Source of the DNA: a bacterium
GTDB lineage: Bacteria; Chloroflexota; Dormibacteria; Aeolococcales; Aeolococcaceae
Direction: 5' to 3'
Length of the DNA: 34,117 bases
NCBI GenBank assembly: GCA_014874355.1
Contig: JACWAJ010000002.1
Coordinates: 1 to 34,117 of the forward strand
This document shows, in pieces, positions 14,123-22,514 of this stretch. The number at the start of each line of letters is the position of its first letter. Positions within the stretch are counted from its first letter, which is position 1. The translations under genes and the position numbers were made by a program. The notes beneath the pieces were generated by a model. It ran no database searches and was not told where the DNA came from. It saw nothing but the letters and a program-made list of their open reading frames with translations.

Positions 14123-16795
14123 CTACGAGACGACCCCGTCGGAGGGTCCCCGGGGACTGGGGGCTGTGAGCGCGTCTTTGCGTTGGGCCTGCAGTGCCCG
14201 TTGCACACCGTCCTTGGCTTCCCGGAGCATCCGGTCGGCACCATAGGGGAGCTTGCGGTGTAGCAGCGCCTGGGTCTTGCGAACGGTGGACTCGTTGATG
14301 GCGTAGTTCGGGAAGAGCCCGGAAGTGATGTCCTCCGCCTCGTTTTCCTCGCGGGTGGCCCAGAGATCTGGAACTGCGGCGAGGTACTTGTCGACGTAGG
14401 GCTCCAGGAGTTTCTCCTGCCCCGGCTGATGGAAGCCACCCATGTAGCGGCCGCCCACGGCCTCCCCCATGCAAATGGCACGTATCGTCGCCAGGGGCAG
14501 GTTTCGATCCTTGAGGATACGCTCGAAAGCTGTGGCTTTCGCTTCGGGGGTGGGGATCGCGGCCAAACCTGCGGCCTCACGGCGCTGCGCGACATCACTC
14601 GGGTCTCGCAGGTATTCATCGTGGATGCGCCTGGCGTCGACGCGGCCCGCCGCCGCAAGCCGGAGCACGATCTGCCAGCGGATGTCGGCGTCAGCGGCGA
14701 CTTCGATGCCGTTGACAGTTTGGCTGCCGGCGAGCATGGCGGTGAGGTCATCCAAGTGCCGGCCGGTCTCGGCGGTGCTGACGTACGTTCTCAGCCATGC
14801 CAACTGGCCGTCGCTCCCGGGCTTCGCGGCGTAAATGGCATCGTGAGCAACGTCGGCGAGTTGGGCTCGCGCGACCTGGCGATGGTCGGGGGCACAGTAG
14901 CTGTTGGCGGCCATGGTGGCTTGCGAGAGCAACCGTTCCAGGATGGTGACGGCGGTTTCTTGGCGGGCATGATGTGCCACCAGGTCAACGTAGCTGCGTG
15001 CCGGCAACTCTGCGTCGCGGGTCATATCCCAGAGCGCCGTCCATGTCACCGTGCGGGCCAGGGGATCGGTGATGTCGCCGACGTGCTGGCCGAGGGTCTT
15101 GAGCGACATGTCGTCAAAGCGAACCTTGGCATAGGTGAGGTCGCCATCATTGACGAGGATGAGGTCGGGTCGCTTCTGTCCGATGACGCGCGGATCGAGA
15201 ACGTCGGTGTGTGGACCGTTGATGTCGAACTCGACGGAATCCCGTAAGACCAGCTTGCCGTGGGCATTGAGGTCGTAGAGCCCGATGGCTATGTGGTGGG
15301 TTCTGAGTGTCGGATACTTGCTCGGCGCGCTTTGTTCGATGGCGAGGTGGGTGATTCGACCGTCACGCCCAGCCTGGATGGTCGGTTTGAGTGTGTTGAC
15401 CCATGCCTTGCCCATCCAGTCTCGTCCCCACGCGTTGAGATCATGACCTGCTGGGTCGGCCCCGGCGAGAGCGTTGAGGAAGTCTGCCTGGGTTGCGTTG
15501 CCAAACCAGTGTTTGGCGAAGTAGTCGCGCAAACCGGCAAAGAAGGCGGGTTCTCCAATCAGCGCGAAGAGCTGTCGGATCACGCACGCCCCCTTTGCAT
15601 AGGTGATCTGATCGAATAGCTGGTTGACCTCCTCAGTGGTGGTCACCTCGGCCTTGACCGGGTGGGTAGAAGGCAACTGATCCTGGGCCAATGCCGCTGT
15701 CTTCTCGGTCTGAGCAAATTCCAGCCAGGCGTCTTTGGAAAACTCCCGGCTCTTGGAGAGGGTGTAATAGGCCATGAAGGTGGCAAACGTCTCATTGAGG
15801 TGGAGGTCGTTCCACCATTGCATGGTCGTGACATCGCCGAAGCCGTAGACGTGGGCCATCTCGTGGAGAATGACTTCTGCAAGGCGGCGCATTTGCGAGT
15901 GGCTGGCGCGGCCCTTGGGGATGTAGCTGTCATTGAATGTGACGCAGCCGGGGTTCTCCATCGCGCCGGCGTTGAATTCGGGCACGAACGCCTGGCCGTA
16001 CTGGGCAAACTGGTAGGGGAACCCGAACGCCTTCTGGAACAGATCGAGACCTTCCTTGGTCTGCGCGAACATCCACTTGGCGTTGCGGTCGAGGACGTCT
16101 CTCTGCGATTGCCGCGCCATGACGAACAGCGGGAGACCGTGGTGGGAATCGGTTCGAACCACGTAGGGCCCTGCGGTCACATGCGTGAGGTATGGCGGCA
16201 GCGGCTTGGTGGTGGCGAACCGGGTGAGTGTGCGGCCTTTGCCAAGATCCTGAACTTGCGTTGTCGAGCCCTGTGACTGACCTTTGGGATCCTGCCAGCC
16301 TTCGTTACTGGCCACGACCCATTCCGACGGCGCTTTGACGTCGAGGGTGAACGTGGCCTTGATGTCGGGTTGGTCGAAGCATGCGTAGACACGGTGGGCG
16401 TCGAAGGGCTCGAAGTGCGTGTAGAGGTATGTCCGGTTGTCAGACGGATCGACCTTACGGTGCAGCCCGACACCGTTTTGCATGTAGGTGGTGCCGGCAA
16501 CGACCTCCACCTGGTTGCGCCCTGCCATCAGATGGTCGAGCGCGATGCGGTTGTTGGCAAACGCTCGAGGATCAACCTTACGTCCGTTGATCTTGATCGC
16601 AACGACGCTGCCGGCGGTCAGGTTGAGAAATGTGCTGGCGTCAGCCTGCGCGCAGTCGAAGTCGATACGAGTGGTGCTGAGGTATGTCCGCTTTGCCGGA
16701 TCGTCGCTGAGATCCAGGGAGACGTGGTATTCGACCTTGCCGACCAGTGCTGACCGCTGCTCGGCTTCTGCCCGAGAAAGGATGTCGGCGGCCAT
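14123..16795 (-). CDS. pepN: Aminopeptidase N (M1 family)
   Basis: A cytoplasmic zinc aminopeptidase of 890 residues that removes N-terminal residues from peptides. Visible features are the exopeptidase motif GAMEN (277-281), zinc motif HEMAH (311-315), distal zinc ligand in LNETFATF (Glu335) and the tyrosine of ITYAKGACVIRQL, which stabilises the transition state. The C-terminal half is the helical ERAP1-like domain. One oddity: HEMAH and the distal Glu are separated by 19 residues, one more than the usual 18, because MWFGD is replaced by VYGFGD. The start ATG has AGGTAA seven bases upstream, and the gene begins 14 bases after the PIN-domain gene, so the two form an operon. Confidence 0.94.
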   Translation of the reverse strand: MAADILSRAEAEQRSALVGKVEYHVSLDLSDDPAKRTYLSTTRIDFDCAQADASTFLNLTAGSVVAIKINGRKVDPRAFANNRIALDHLMAGRNQVEVVAGTTYMQNGVGLHRKVDPSDNRTYLYTHFEPFDAHRVYACFDQPDIKATFTLDVKAPSEWVVASNEGWQDPKGQSQGSTTQVQDLGKGRTLTRFATTKPLPPYLTHVTAGPYVVRTDSHHGLPLFVMARQSQRDVLDRNAKWMFAQTKEGLDLFQKAFGFPYQFAQYGQAFVPEFNAGAMENPGCVTFNDSYIPKGRASHSQMRRLAEVILHEMAHVYGFGDVTTMQWWNDLHLNETFATFMAYYTLSKSREFSKDAWLEFAQTEKTAALAQDQLPSTHPVKAEVTTTEEVNQLFDQITYAKGACVIRQLFALIGEPAFFAGLRDYFAKHWFGNATQADFLNALAGADPAGHDLNAWGRDWMGKAWVNTLKPTIQAGRDGRITHLAIEQSAPSKYPTLRTHHIAIGLYDLNAHGKLVLRDSVEFDINGPHTDVLDPRVIGQKRPDLILVNDGDLTYAKVRFDDMSLKTLGQHVGDITDPLARTVTWTALWDMTRDAELPARSYVDLVAHHARQETAVTILERLLSQATMAANSYCAPDHRQVARAQLADVAHDAIYAAKPGSDGQLAWLRTYVSTAETGRHLDDLTAMLAGSQTVNGIEVAADADIRWQIVLRLAAAGRVDARRIHDEYLRDPSDVAQRREAAGLAAIPTPEAKATAFERILKDRNLPLATIRAICMGEAVGGRYMGGFHQPGQEKLLEPYVDKYLAAVPDLWATREENEAEDITSGLFPNYAINESTVRKTQALLHRKLPYGADRMLREAKDGVQRALQAQRKDALTAPSPRGPSDGVVS

Positions 16796-16809
16796 GGGAT
16801 TACCTCAGT

Positions 16810-17367
16810 TCAGATGTTTTCCAGACCGCCCCTGACCGGCTTCGTTGCGGGTGGCAGTGCCTTGGGCAGAGTGGGCGATTTACCCTCTTTGGGAGCTGGG
16901 GCAGGCCGCTTGCCCTTGGGCGGCGCGGGCTTTCCCGGCTCTTTCGGGGCCTTGGCCACGCCGATGATGACGAGGAACTCTTCGGGGGTCACGATGCGTA
17001 TGCCCTGGTGTTCTTTCAGTTCCAGCAGGTGATGGTCGGTGGCCACGATGAGATCGGCCTTGGCGCAGACTGCGGCGGCGACCACATGGTCGTCGAGGAC
17101 ATCTGCCGCGACGACTTTGGGTACATCACGCGGCTCGACAAGAGTGACGTTGGCCAAGCTGGCAATACCTGTGGCCAGTATCCAGGCCCGCAACTCTGTC
17201 TGGTGGAAGCGCTCGCCCTGGGCGATGGCTTTGAGTTCGCCGAGGATAGACGGACTGGTGATGAGCTGAACGCGGCCGTACTTGACCTGCTTGAGCGCTT
17301 TGTTCGAAGCCGATTGGGCGTCGAAAAGACCGTCTACAAGGACCGTGGTGTCGAAAACGACGCGCAT
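16810..17367 (-). CDS. PIN-domain protein with Pro/Lys-rich tail
   Basis: A protein of 185 residues. Residues 1-130 form a PIN domain of the 'putative toxin component' class: MRVVFDTTVLVDGLF (first Asp), PSILGELKAIA (Glu), then DDHVVAAAV and DLIVATDHHLLEL (further acidic residues). The family is expected to cleave RNA with a divalent metal. The last ~45 residues are a low-complexity tail rich in Pro, Lys and Ala (KPAPPKGKRPAPAPKEGK), unusual for a compact PIN toxin and perhaps a nucleic-acid or membrane-surface binding tail. No antitoxin-like gene is next to it. The start at 17367 has GAGGGGG six bases upstream; an upstream in-frame start at 17403 is less likely. It is followed by pepN. Confidence 0.8.
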   Translation of the reverse strand: MRVVFDTTVLVDGLFDAQSASNKALKQVKYGRVQLITSPSILGELKAIAQGERFHQTELRAWILATGIASLANVTLVEPRDVPKVVAADVLDDHVVAAAVCAKADLIVATDHHLLELKEHQGIRIVTPEEFLVIIGVAKAPKEPGKPAPPKGKRPAPAPKEGKSPTLPKALPPATKPVRGGLENI

Positions 17368-17560
17368 TGATGACCCCCTCATAGCGCCTACACCGATCGC
17401 CACAGACTCGGGTTACGACAGAGATCGGCGACGAAGTTATACATGACGTGTGCCTCGATGACGCGGTGTGTGGCCGAACAGTAGCAGAACGGATGGGGGT
17501 ATTCCAAGGGGGGGGGAAACCAGCTTTGCCCGTGTTGCGTTGCACATCTGGAAGTGGTGA

Positions 17561-17566
17561 TACGAT
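17561..17566 (+). promoter_or_regulatory. Candidate -10 box upstream of the small ORF and nuo operon
   Basis: TACGAT is preceded by TTGCAC at 15 bases distance, slightly short for a -35 spacer. A transcript from here would carry a leader of about 60 bases to the small ORF at 17634. Confidence 0.35.
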
Positions 17567-17588
17567 CGTCCGCAACGGGCACGATCGC
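17562..17588. promoter_or_regulatory. Candidate operator: paired ACGATCG palindromes
   Basis: ACGATCGT (17562-17569), itself a perfect palindrome, overlaps the candidate -10 box. ACGATCGC follows at 17581-17588. Together they also form the inverted repeat CGATCGT-N11-ACGATCG. The location over and just after a -10 box is where a repressor would bind. Confidence 0.3.
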
Positions 17589-17633
17589 GACCCCCAACTT
17601 CTTTGATCACGTTGCAGCACGGGGAGGCCTCCG

Positions 17634-17825
17634 ATGGGTGACAAAGCCATGGAGTTGACCGGTCGCGCGATGCGTGGCTCGGAAGCCCGGCGAGAAGACT
17701 GTTCCGTTCGCTGTGTCGGAGTGCCTTCGCGGCTGGTCCGGCGGCAGGAGGCGATCTGGCGCATCCTCGACGCGGCCTATCGCCGGGATCTCTGCGGGCG
17801 TCGCGAACCGGGGGTCGACCTCTAG
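17634..17825 (+). CDS. Small hypothetical protein (63 residues) upstream of nuoA
   Basis: I do not recognise this protein. It begins at ATG with a strong ribosome-binding site, GGGGAGG, about six bases upstream. The product is basic, with three cysteines (CSVRC near residue 23-27 and one at 54) and a helix-like C-terminal half (RRQEAIWRILDAAYRRDL). There is no signal peptide or membrane segment. It ends 53 bases before nuoA, on the same strand. It may be a genuine small protein, a leader peptide for the nuo operon, or a chance frame in GC-rich DNA; the ribosome-binding site is the main support. Confidence 0.35.
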   Translation: MGDKAMELTGRAMRGSEARREDCSVRCVGVPSRLVRRQEAIWRILDAAYRRDLCGRREPGVDL

Positions 17826-17856
17826 CCGGTAGCCCCGCCCGGGCTCTGCGGCCGGC
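17825..17856. terminator. GC-rich nested hairpin between the small ORF and nuoA
   Basis: The outer stem is GCCGG (17825-17829) with CCGGC (17852-17856); the inner stem is AGCCC (17831-17835) with GGGCT (17841-17845). There is no T-run. It begins at the last base of the small ORF stop codon and could terminate or attenuate transcription before nuoA. Confidence 0.3.
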
Positions 17857-17863
17857 GGTTTGC

Positions 17864-17869
17864 TAGCAT
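17864..17869 (+). promoter_or_regulatory. Possible -10 box directly before nuoA
   Basis: TAGCAT lies nine bases before the nuoA ATG, with no Shine-Dalgarno between, which suggests leaderless or near-leaderless expression. No -35 is apparent because the hairpin occupies that position. Confidence 0.35.
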
Positions 17870-17878
17870 CGCCGCGCG

Positions 17879-18235
17879 ATGCTCGACGCGTATATCCCCA
17901 TTCTCGCCTTCTTCGGTATCTGCGTCGTCTTCGCAGCCGGAGTGCCTTTGTTGAGCGCCTGGCTGGGGCCGCGCAAACCGTCCCCTGAGAAGTCGATGCC
18001 CTACGAATCCGGCGTGGTGCCGCAGATCGGGGCGCGGCAGAGATTCTCGGTCAGCTTCTATGTCACAGCCATGCTGTTCATCATCTTCGACGTTGAGTCG
18101 ATCTTCCTCTTTCCCTGGGCCACCATCGTCAGGCAGCTCAAGATCTTCGGATTCGTGGAGATGGTCGTTTTCATAGCCACGCTGTTCATCGGGCTGGTCT
18201 ACGTTTGGCGCAAAGGTGCATTTCGATGGGAGTGA
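17879..18235 (+). CDS. nuoA: NADH-quinone oxidoreductase subunit A
   Basis: A small membrane-arm subunit of 118 residues with three predicted helices (about 4-28, 60-85 and 88-110). The loop after helix 1 carries the conserved [20 protein letters not shown] segment, and [12 protein letters not shown] marks helix 2. It lines the junction between the hydrophilic arm and the quinone cavity of complex I. It opens the nuo operon, and its last ten bases overlap nuoB. Confidence 0.96.
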   Translation: MLDAYIPILAFFGICVVFAAGVPLLSAWLGPRKPSPEKSMPYESGVVPQIGARQRFSVSFYVTAMLFIIFDVESIFLFPWATIVRQLKIFGFVEMVVFIATLFIGLVYVWRKGAFRWE

Positions 18236-18765
18236 GCGCTATCGATGACGGTACGGTGGACTTGCCCCGGCTGGGCACAACCGAGTTCGAGCGTACCGCG
18301 GCAAGGTCTGGCATCCTCACAACCACGGTCGAGAACGTCATCCAGTGGGGACGCTACAGCTCGCTGTGGCCGGTGCTCTTCGGACTGGCCTGCTGCGCCA
18401 TCGAAATGATGGCGACGGGTGCTTCTCGCTATGACCTCGCACGGTTCGGGATGGAGCGTTTCAGCGCTTCGCCACGCCAGGCCGATCTCATGATCGTTTC
18501 CGGACGGGTGAGCCAGAAGATGGTTCCGGTGCTGCGCCAGTTGTACGACCAGATGCCTGAACCCAAGTGGGTGATCAGCATGGGTGCGTGTGCGTCCAGT
18601 GGAGGCATGTTCAATAACTACGCCATAGTCCAGGGGGTCGACAAGGTCGTTCCAGTTGACGTCTACATCCCCGGGTGCCCGCCGCGGCCAGAGAGCCTGC
18701 TGGACGCACTGGTCAAGCTCCAGAAGAAGGTGGCCGCCGAAAAGCCCGCCTCCTTGCGTGGCTGA
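18226..18765 (+). CDS. nuoB: NADH-quinone oxidoreductase subunit B
   Basis: A protein of 179 residues holding iron-sulfur cluster N2, the last electron carrier before quinone. The four ligands are visible: the adjacent Cys pair in [10 protein letters not shown], then [13 protein letters not shown] and [16 protein letters not shown]. The start ATG inside the nuoA end (TTTCGATGGGAG) gives the normal N-terminus; a start 21 bases upstream would only add nuoA-overlap residues. nuoC follows after nine bases. Confidence 0.96.
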   Translation: MGVSAIDDGTVDLPRLGTTEFERTAARSGILTTTVENVIQWGRYSSLWPVLFGLACCAIEMMATGASRYDLARFGMERFSASPRQADLMIVSGRVSQKMVPVLRQLYDQMPEPKWVISMGACASSGGMFNNYAIVQGVDKVVPVDVYIPGCPPRPESLLDALVKLQKKVAAEKPASLRG

Positions 18766-18774
18766 GAGATTCGC

Positions 18775-19356
18775 ATGATCCCTACTGCCCAGACCACTCC
18801 GCTGCGTCCGGCCGCGGGCGGCCGTGCCCTGACCGTTCTTCAGGGCACGATGCCGGATGCGGTCCTTCGCAGTGAAATCGAGTTTGGCGAGGTCACGATC
18901 TGGGTTTCGGCCGACCGGCTGGTCGAGGTGGCGACGCTCCTGCGCGACCATACCGATGCCCGGTACTCGCTGGCGCTGTATGTGACCGCCGTCGACTACC
19001 CCGACCGCGAACCGGCCGAGCCACGGTTCGATGTGGTGTACCAGTTGCGCTCGCTGACGCATAACGACACTTGCAAGATCATCGTTCAGGTGCCTGCGGC
19101 CGCTCCGCAAGTTCCCTCGTTGGAACGCCTTTTTGCGACTCTCGACTGGCATGAGAGGGAGACGTACGACCTCCTCGGCATAGTTTTCGAGGGTCATCAC
19201 GACCTGCAACGCATTCTCCTGCCGGTCGATTGGGAGGGCCATCCGCTGCGCAAGGACTATGTCTCCTTCGGCGAACCGGTCGCCTTCACGCACAACCTCG
19301 AATGGGCGCTACCGGCCGCCGAGCGGCCAGACGGCATGCCCGGGGGGAGCCGCTGA
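18775..19356 (+). CDS. nuoC: NADH-quinone oxidoreductase subunit C
   Basis: A protein of 193 residues of the 30-kDa subunit family, separate from NuoD rather than fused. The signature ERETYDLLGIVFEGHHDLQRILLPVDWEGHPLRKDY lies near residues 126-161. It helps form the connecting module beside the quinone site and binds no cofactor. The first ~25 residues are variable. Its TGA overlaps the nuoD ATG as TGATG. Confidence 0.95.
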   Translation: MIPTAQTTPLRPAAGGRALTVLQGTMPDAVLRSEIEFGEVTIWVSADRLVEVATLLRDHTDARYSLALYVTAVDYPDREPAEPRFDVVYQLRSLTHNDTCKIIVQVPAAAPQVPSLERLFATLDWHERETYDLLGIVFEGHHDLQRILLPVDWEGHPLRKDYVSFGEPVAFTHNLEWALPAAERPDGMPGGSR

Positions 19357-20600
19357 TGCCGATCACCCTTCCGCCAGGGACTGCGCCTGGACTGCTGACG
19401 CCCGGCATCGACTCGGTGGAGGCTGTGGACCTTGGTGGCGGCACCATGGAACTCAACATGGGGCCGCAGCACCCTTCGACACATGGGGTACTGCGTCTCC
19501 TGCTCGACCTCGATGGTGAGGTGGTGCGCCAGTGCCGTCCGGACATCGGCTTCCTTCACACCGGGTTCGAGAAGTCGTTCGAATCGCACACCTATCAACA
19601 GTGCATCCCTTACACGGACCGGATGGACTACTTGGGGCCGCCGATCAACAACCTCGGCTTTGCTCTGGCCGCAGAGCGCCTGCTGGGCATAGATGTGCCA
19701 CTCCGGGCGCAGTACCTGCGCGTCATCATGGCCGAGCTGGCACGTATCGGCAGCCACCTCCTGTGGTTTGGCACGACCGCTCTCGATGTCGGTGCGATGA
19801 CGCCATTCGTCTACTCCTGGCGCGAACGCGAGCGCATCCTCGACATCAACGAACTGGTCAGCGGTGTGCGGATGCACACATCGTTCATCCGTGTCGGCGG
19901 TCTGCTGGCCGACGTTCCCGACGACTTCTATGCGATAGCACAGTCGGTTGTCGATACGTTCCCCAAAGCCATCGACGAGTACGAAGTTCTTATCTCCGGC
20001 AACCCGATCTTTCGCGAGCGCACTCGCAATATCGGCGCCATCAGTGCCGCTGACGCCCTCAACTACGGCATGACGGGTCCGTGCTTGCGCGGCAGTGGTG
20101 TCCCGTACGACGTGCGCAAGCAACAGCCGTACAGTTCCTACGACCACTTCGACTTCGATATCCCTGTGGGGGTTAGGGGCGACATATACGACCGCTACCT
20201 CTGCCGCATGCAGGAGCTACGCGAGTCTCTCAAGATCGTCGATCAGGCGCTCAATAATCTGCCGTCAGGCCCGGTCAACACTCCCGACCGTCGGGTTGCC
20301 GCGCCACCGCGTAATGAGATCAATACCTCGATGGAGTCGTTGATCCGCCACTTCAAGCTCTCCACCGAAGGCTTTCGGCCACCCAAGGGGCAGGTCTACC
20401 AGGCCGTCGAGTCGCCACGGGGCGAACTTGGCTTCTACATCGTCAGCGATGGCAGCAACCGGCCATACCGGGTCAAGGTTCGCGCGCCTTCCTTCAGCAA
20501 CCTGACTGCGTTGCCGCATATGGTCAAGGGCGAATTGCTCGCCGACCTGGTCGCTGTCATAGGTTCCATCGACATCGTATTGGGAGATGTCGACCGATGA
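19356..20600 (+). CDS. nuoD: NADH-quinone oxidoreductase subunit D
   Basis: A protein of 414 residues of the 49-kDa family, which forms most of the quinone-binding cavity. Key segments are MELNMGPQHPSTHGVLRLLLDLDGE (the conserved beta hairpin with the quinone-binding His), DIGFLHTGFEKSFES, YTDRMDYLGPP, the LRGSGVPYDVRKQQPYSSYDHFDF stretch, and the C-terminal LPHMVKGELLADLVAVIGSIDIVLGDVDR. ATG 19356 is chosen because it gives the usual ~30-residue lead-in, with GGGGGGAGC upstream; earlier in-frame codons lie in nuoC. It overlaps nuoE by four bases (ATGA). Confidence 0.96.
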   Translation: MPITLPPGTAPGLLTPGIDSVEAVDLGGGTMELNMGPQHPSTHGVLRLLLDLDGEVVRQCRPDIGFLHTGFEKSFESHTYQQCIPYTDRMDYLGPPINNLGFALAAERLLGIDVPLRAQYLRVIMAELARIGSHLLWFGTTALDVGAMTPFVYSWRERERILDINELVSGVRMHTSFIRVGGLLADVPDDFYAIAQSVVDTFPKAIDEYEVLISGNPIFRERTRNIGAISAADALNYGMTGPCLRGSGVPYDVRKQQPYSSYDHFDFDIPVGVRGDIYDRYLCRMQELRESLKIVDQALNNLPSGPVNTPDRRVAAPPRNEINTSMESLIRHFKLSTEGFRPPKGQVYQAVESPRGELGFYIVSDGSNRPYRVKVRAPSFSNLTALPHMVKGELLADLVAVIGSIDIVLGDVDR

Positions 20601-21199
20601 CCCTCTCCGCCGCGAGCAGAAGCGAGATCCAGGGGTACAAGGCCCGGTATCCGGAGCCCCGTTCGGCGGTGTTGCCGTCGCTATGGGTGGTGCAGCACGA
20701 ACTGGGCTATCTTCCTGTGCCGGCCATGCGTGAGATTGCGGGCATACTCGGTCTTGAGCCAAGCGAAGTGCAGGCGGTGGCGACGTTCTACTCCATGTTC
20801 TTGGACAAGCCCGCAGGCGAGCATTCGGTGGTGGTATGCCGGAACGTGTCCTGTGCCTTGCGTGGCGCGGATGAACTGGCCGCGCATGTGGAGCGGACGC
20901 TGGGGTGTCCGTCGGGGGGCACGACGTCAGACGGGCAGTTCACATGGGAATCGACGGTGGAGTGCCTGGGCGCCTGTGGCGGCGCTCCGGCCATTCAGGT
21001 GGACCATCGCTTCCACGAGAACGTCACGCCGGAAGTCATGGACGCCATCCTTGGTCGTTCCCGGTCGCAGCCAGCTCCAAGTGTTGGCGGTGAGTCCGAG
21101 GCTGCATCGACTAAGCAGCGAGGTGAACCAAAAACGGCGCCACGTGCTAAGCGGACGTCGCGTCCCAAGCGGGCGCATATAGATCCCGGCGATCTGTAG
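20597..21199 (+). CDS. nuoE: NADH-quinone oxidoreductase subunit E
   Basis: A protein of 200 residues with a thioredoxin-like [2Fe-2S] domain (cluster N1a) in the NADH module. The four cluster cysteines are in VVVCRNVSC and ECLGACGGAP. The N-terminal helical part contains ATFYSMFLDKP. The last ~45 residues (after GRSRSQPAPS) are a Ser/Lys/Arg/Pro-rich tail not needed for the fold; such tails vary between actinobacteria. nuoF follows after 15 bases. Confidence 0.94.
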   Translation: MTLSAASRSEIQGYKARYPEPRSAVLPSLWVVQHELGYLPVPAMREIAGILGLEPSEVQAVATFYSMFLDKPAGEHSVVVCRNVSCALRGADELAAHVERTLGCPSGGTTSDGQFTWESTVECLGACGGAPAIQVDHRFHENVTPEVMDAILGRSRSQPAPSVGGESEAASTKQRGEPKTAPRAKRTSRPKRAHIDPGDL

Positions 21200-21214
21200 A
21201 GTCGCCGATCTGAG

Positions 21215-22510
21215 ATGGCGGAATACAAGCTGCTCACCCATGCGTTTGGAACCAAGGACCTCCCGACGCTAGGCGTCTACGAGAAGTTGGGAGGCTACCA
21301 GGGCCTGCGCGAAGCAATCTCCAAGTTCACCCCCGACGAGTTGGTGGCACAGGTGAAACAGAGCGGTTTGCGCGGACGTGGGGGGGCCGGCTTTCCGACC
21401 GGCCTGAAATGGTCGTTTCTGCCCAAGGACGTCTTTCCTCGCTACCTCTGCTGCAATGCCGACGAGTCAGAGCCGGGTTGTTTCAAGGACCGCTGGCTCA
21501 TCGATAACAACCCGCATCAACTGATTGAGGGCGTGCTGATTGCCGCCTACGCGTTGCAGGTTGAAACGGCCTTCATCTACATCCGGGGCGAGTATCGAGA
21601 TCAACGGTTGCTGCTCGAACGTTGCATCGACGAGGCGCGGAGCAAGGGCTACCTAGGCCGTGACATTCTGGGCAGCGGGTGGAACTGCGGCATCATCGTG
21701 CATGGCGGCGCCGGCGCCTACATCTGTGGCGAGGAGACGGCGCTTCTCGACTCTTTGGAGGGTTTTCGCGGTCAGCCGCGGCTCAAGCCGCCCTTTCCTG
21801 CACTGAAAGGCCTGTACGGCATGCCGACCGTCATCAACAATGTCGAGACGCTTTCCAACCTGCCGCATATCGTGCAGCGTGGGGCGGCGTGGTTCGCGGC
21901 ACTGGGTACCGAGAAAAGCACGGGCACACGTCTCTTCTGCTGTTCCGGCCACATCGGGCGGCCCGGGACTTACGAGATGGAGTTGGGCACACCGATTGCG
22001 GAACTGCTCGAAAACCACTGCGGCGGGATCTGGAAGGGCCGCAAGTTGAAGGCATTCCAGCCCGGGGGTGGTTCGATGCAGGTACTCCTGCCCGAGCACC
22101 TCGCCCTGCCGCTGGACATGGATGTGATCCAGCAGGCTGGTTCTGCGCTGGGTGCGGGCGCCATGGTCTTCATGGACGAGACCACGTGCCTTGTCAACGT
22201 GAGCATGCGGTTGGTCGACTTCTACAAACACGAGTCCTGCGGCAAGTGCACCCCATGTCGGGAGGGGACTTACTTCGAGTCTGCACTCATGCACCGTCTC
22301 GAGGCCGGACAGTTGACGTTGGCAGAACTGGCAACCCTCGAAGACATCTGCGACAACATGAACGGCAAGTGTTTCTGCCCTCTGGGCGACACCGCAACCT
22401 GGTTTGTGATGTCCGCTTATCGTGCGTTCCGCGACGAGTTCGAGGCGCATTGTGGTGCCGGTACTTGCCCTGTTGCTGCCGCCCAAGTGACTGCGCTGGT
22501 GCCCGCGTAA
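21215..22510 (+). CDS. nuoF: NADH-quinone oxidoreductase subunit F
   Basis: A protein of 431 residues that oxidises NADH using FMN and passes electrons to cluster N3. The NADH-binding loop is SGLRGRGGAGFPTGLKW, followed by NADESEPGCFKDR for FMN binding, GAGAYICGEETALLDSLEG, and the [4Fe-4S] ligands ESCGKCTPCREG with GKCFCPLGD. Length and order are standard. It partners NuoE and NuoG; nuoG starts four bases after its stop. Confidence 0.97.
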   Translation: MAEYKLLTHAFGTKDLPTLGVYEKLGGYQGLREAISKFTPDELVAQVKQSGLRGRGGAGFPTGLKWSFLPKDVFPRYLCCNADESEPGCFKDRWLIDNNPHQLIEGVLIAAYALQVETAFIYIRGEYRDQRLLLERCIDEARSKGYLGRDILGSGWNCGIIVHGGAGAYICGEETALLDSLEGFRGQPRLKPPFPALKGLYGMPTVINNVETLSNLPHIVQRGAAWFAALGTEKSTGTRLFCCSGHIGRPGTYEMELGTPIAELLENHCGGIWKGRKLKAFQPGGGSMQVLLPEHLALPLDMDVIQQAGSALGAGAMVFMDETTCLVNVSMRLVDFYKHESCGKCTPCREGTYFESALMHRLEAGQLTLAELATLEDICDNMNGKCFCPLGDTATWFVMSAYRAFRDEFEAHCGAGTCPVAAAQVTALVPA

Positions 22511-22514
22511 GCCG

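Larger units (their letters stand above)
17368..17633. other. Intergenic region between the divergent PIN-pepN and nuo transcripts
   Basis: No convincing gene is seen in these 266 bases. They contain the PIN gene ribosome-binding site at the left edge, a run of nine G (17508-17516), and the candidate promoter and palindromic operator listed separately. The right edge holds GGGGAGG (about 17620-17627), the ribosome-binding site of the small ORF. Confidence 0.6.

Noticed and set aside
17508-17516. Run of nine G as a phase-variable tract
   Set aside because: It lies in non-coding DNA 45 bases before the candidate -10 box, with no frame it would switch; it may also be a sequencing artefact.
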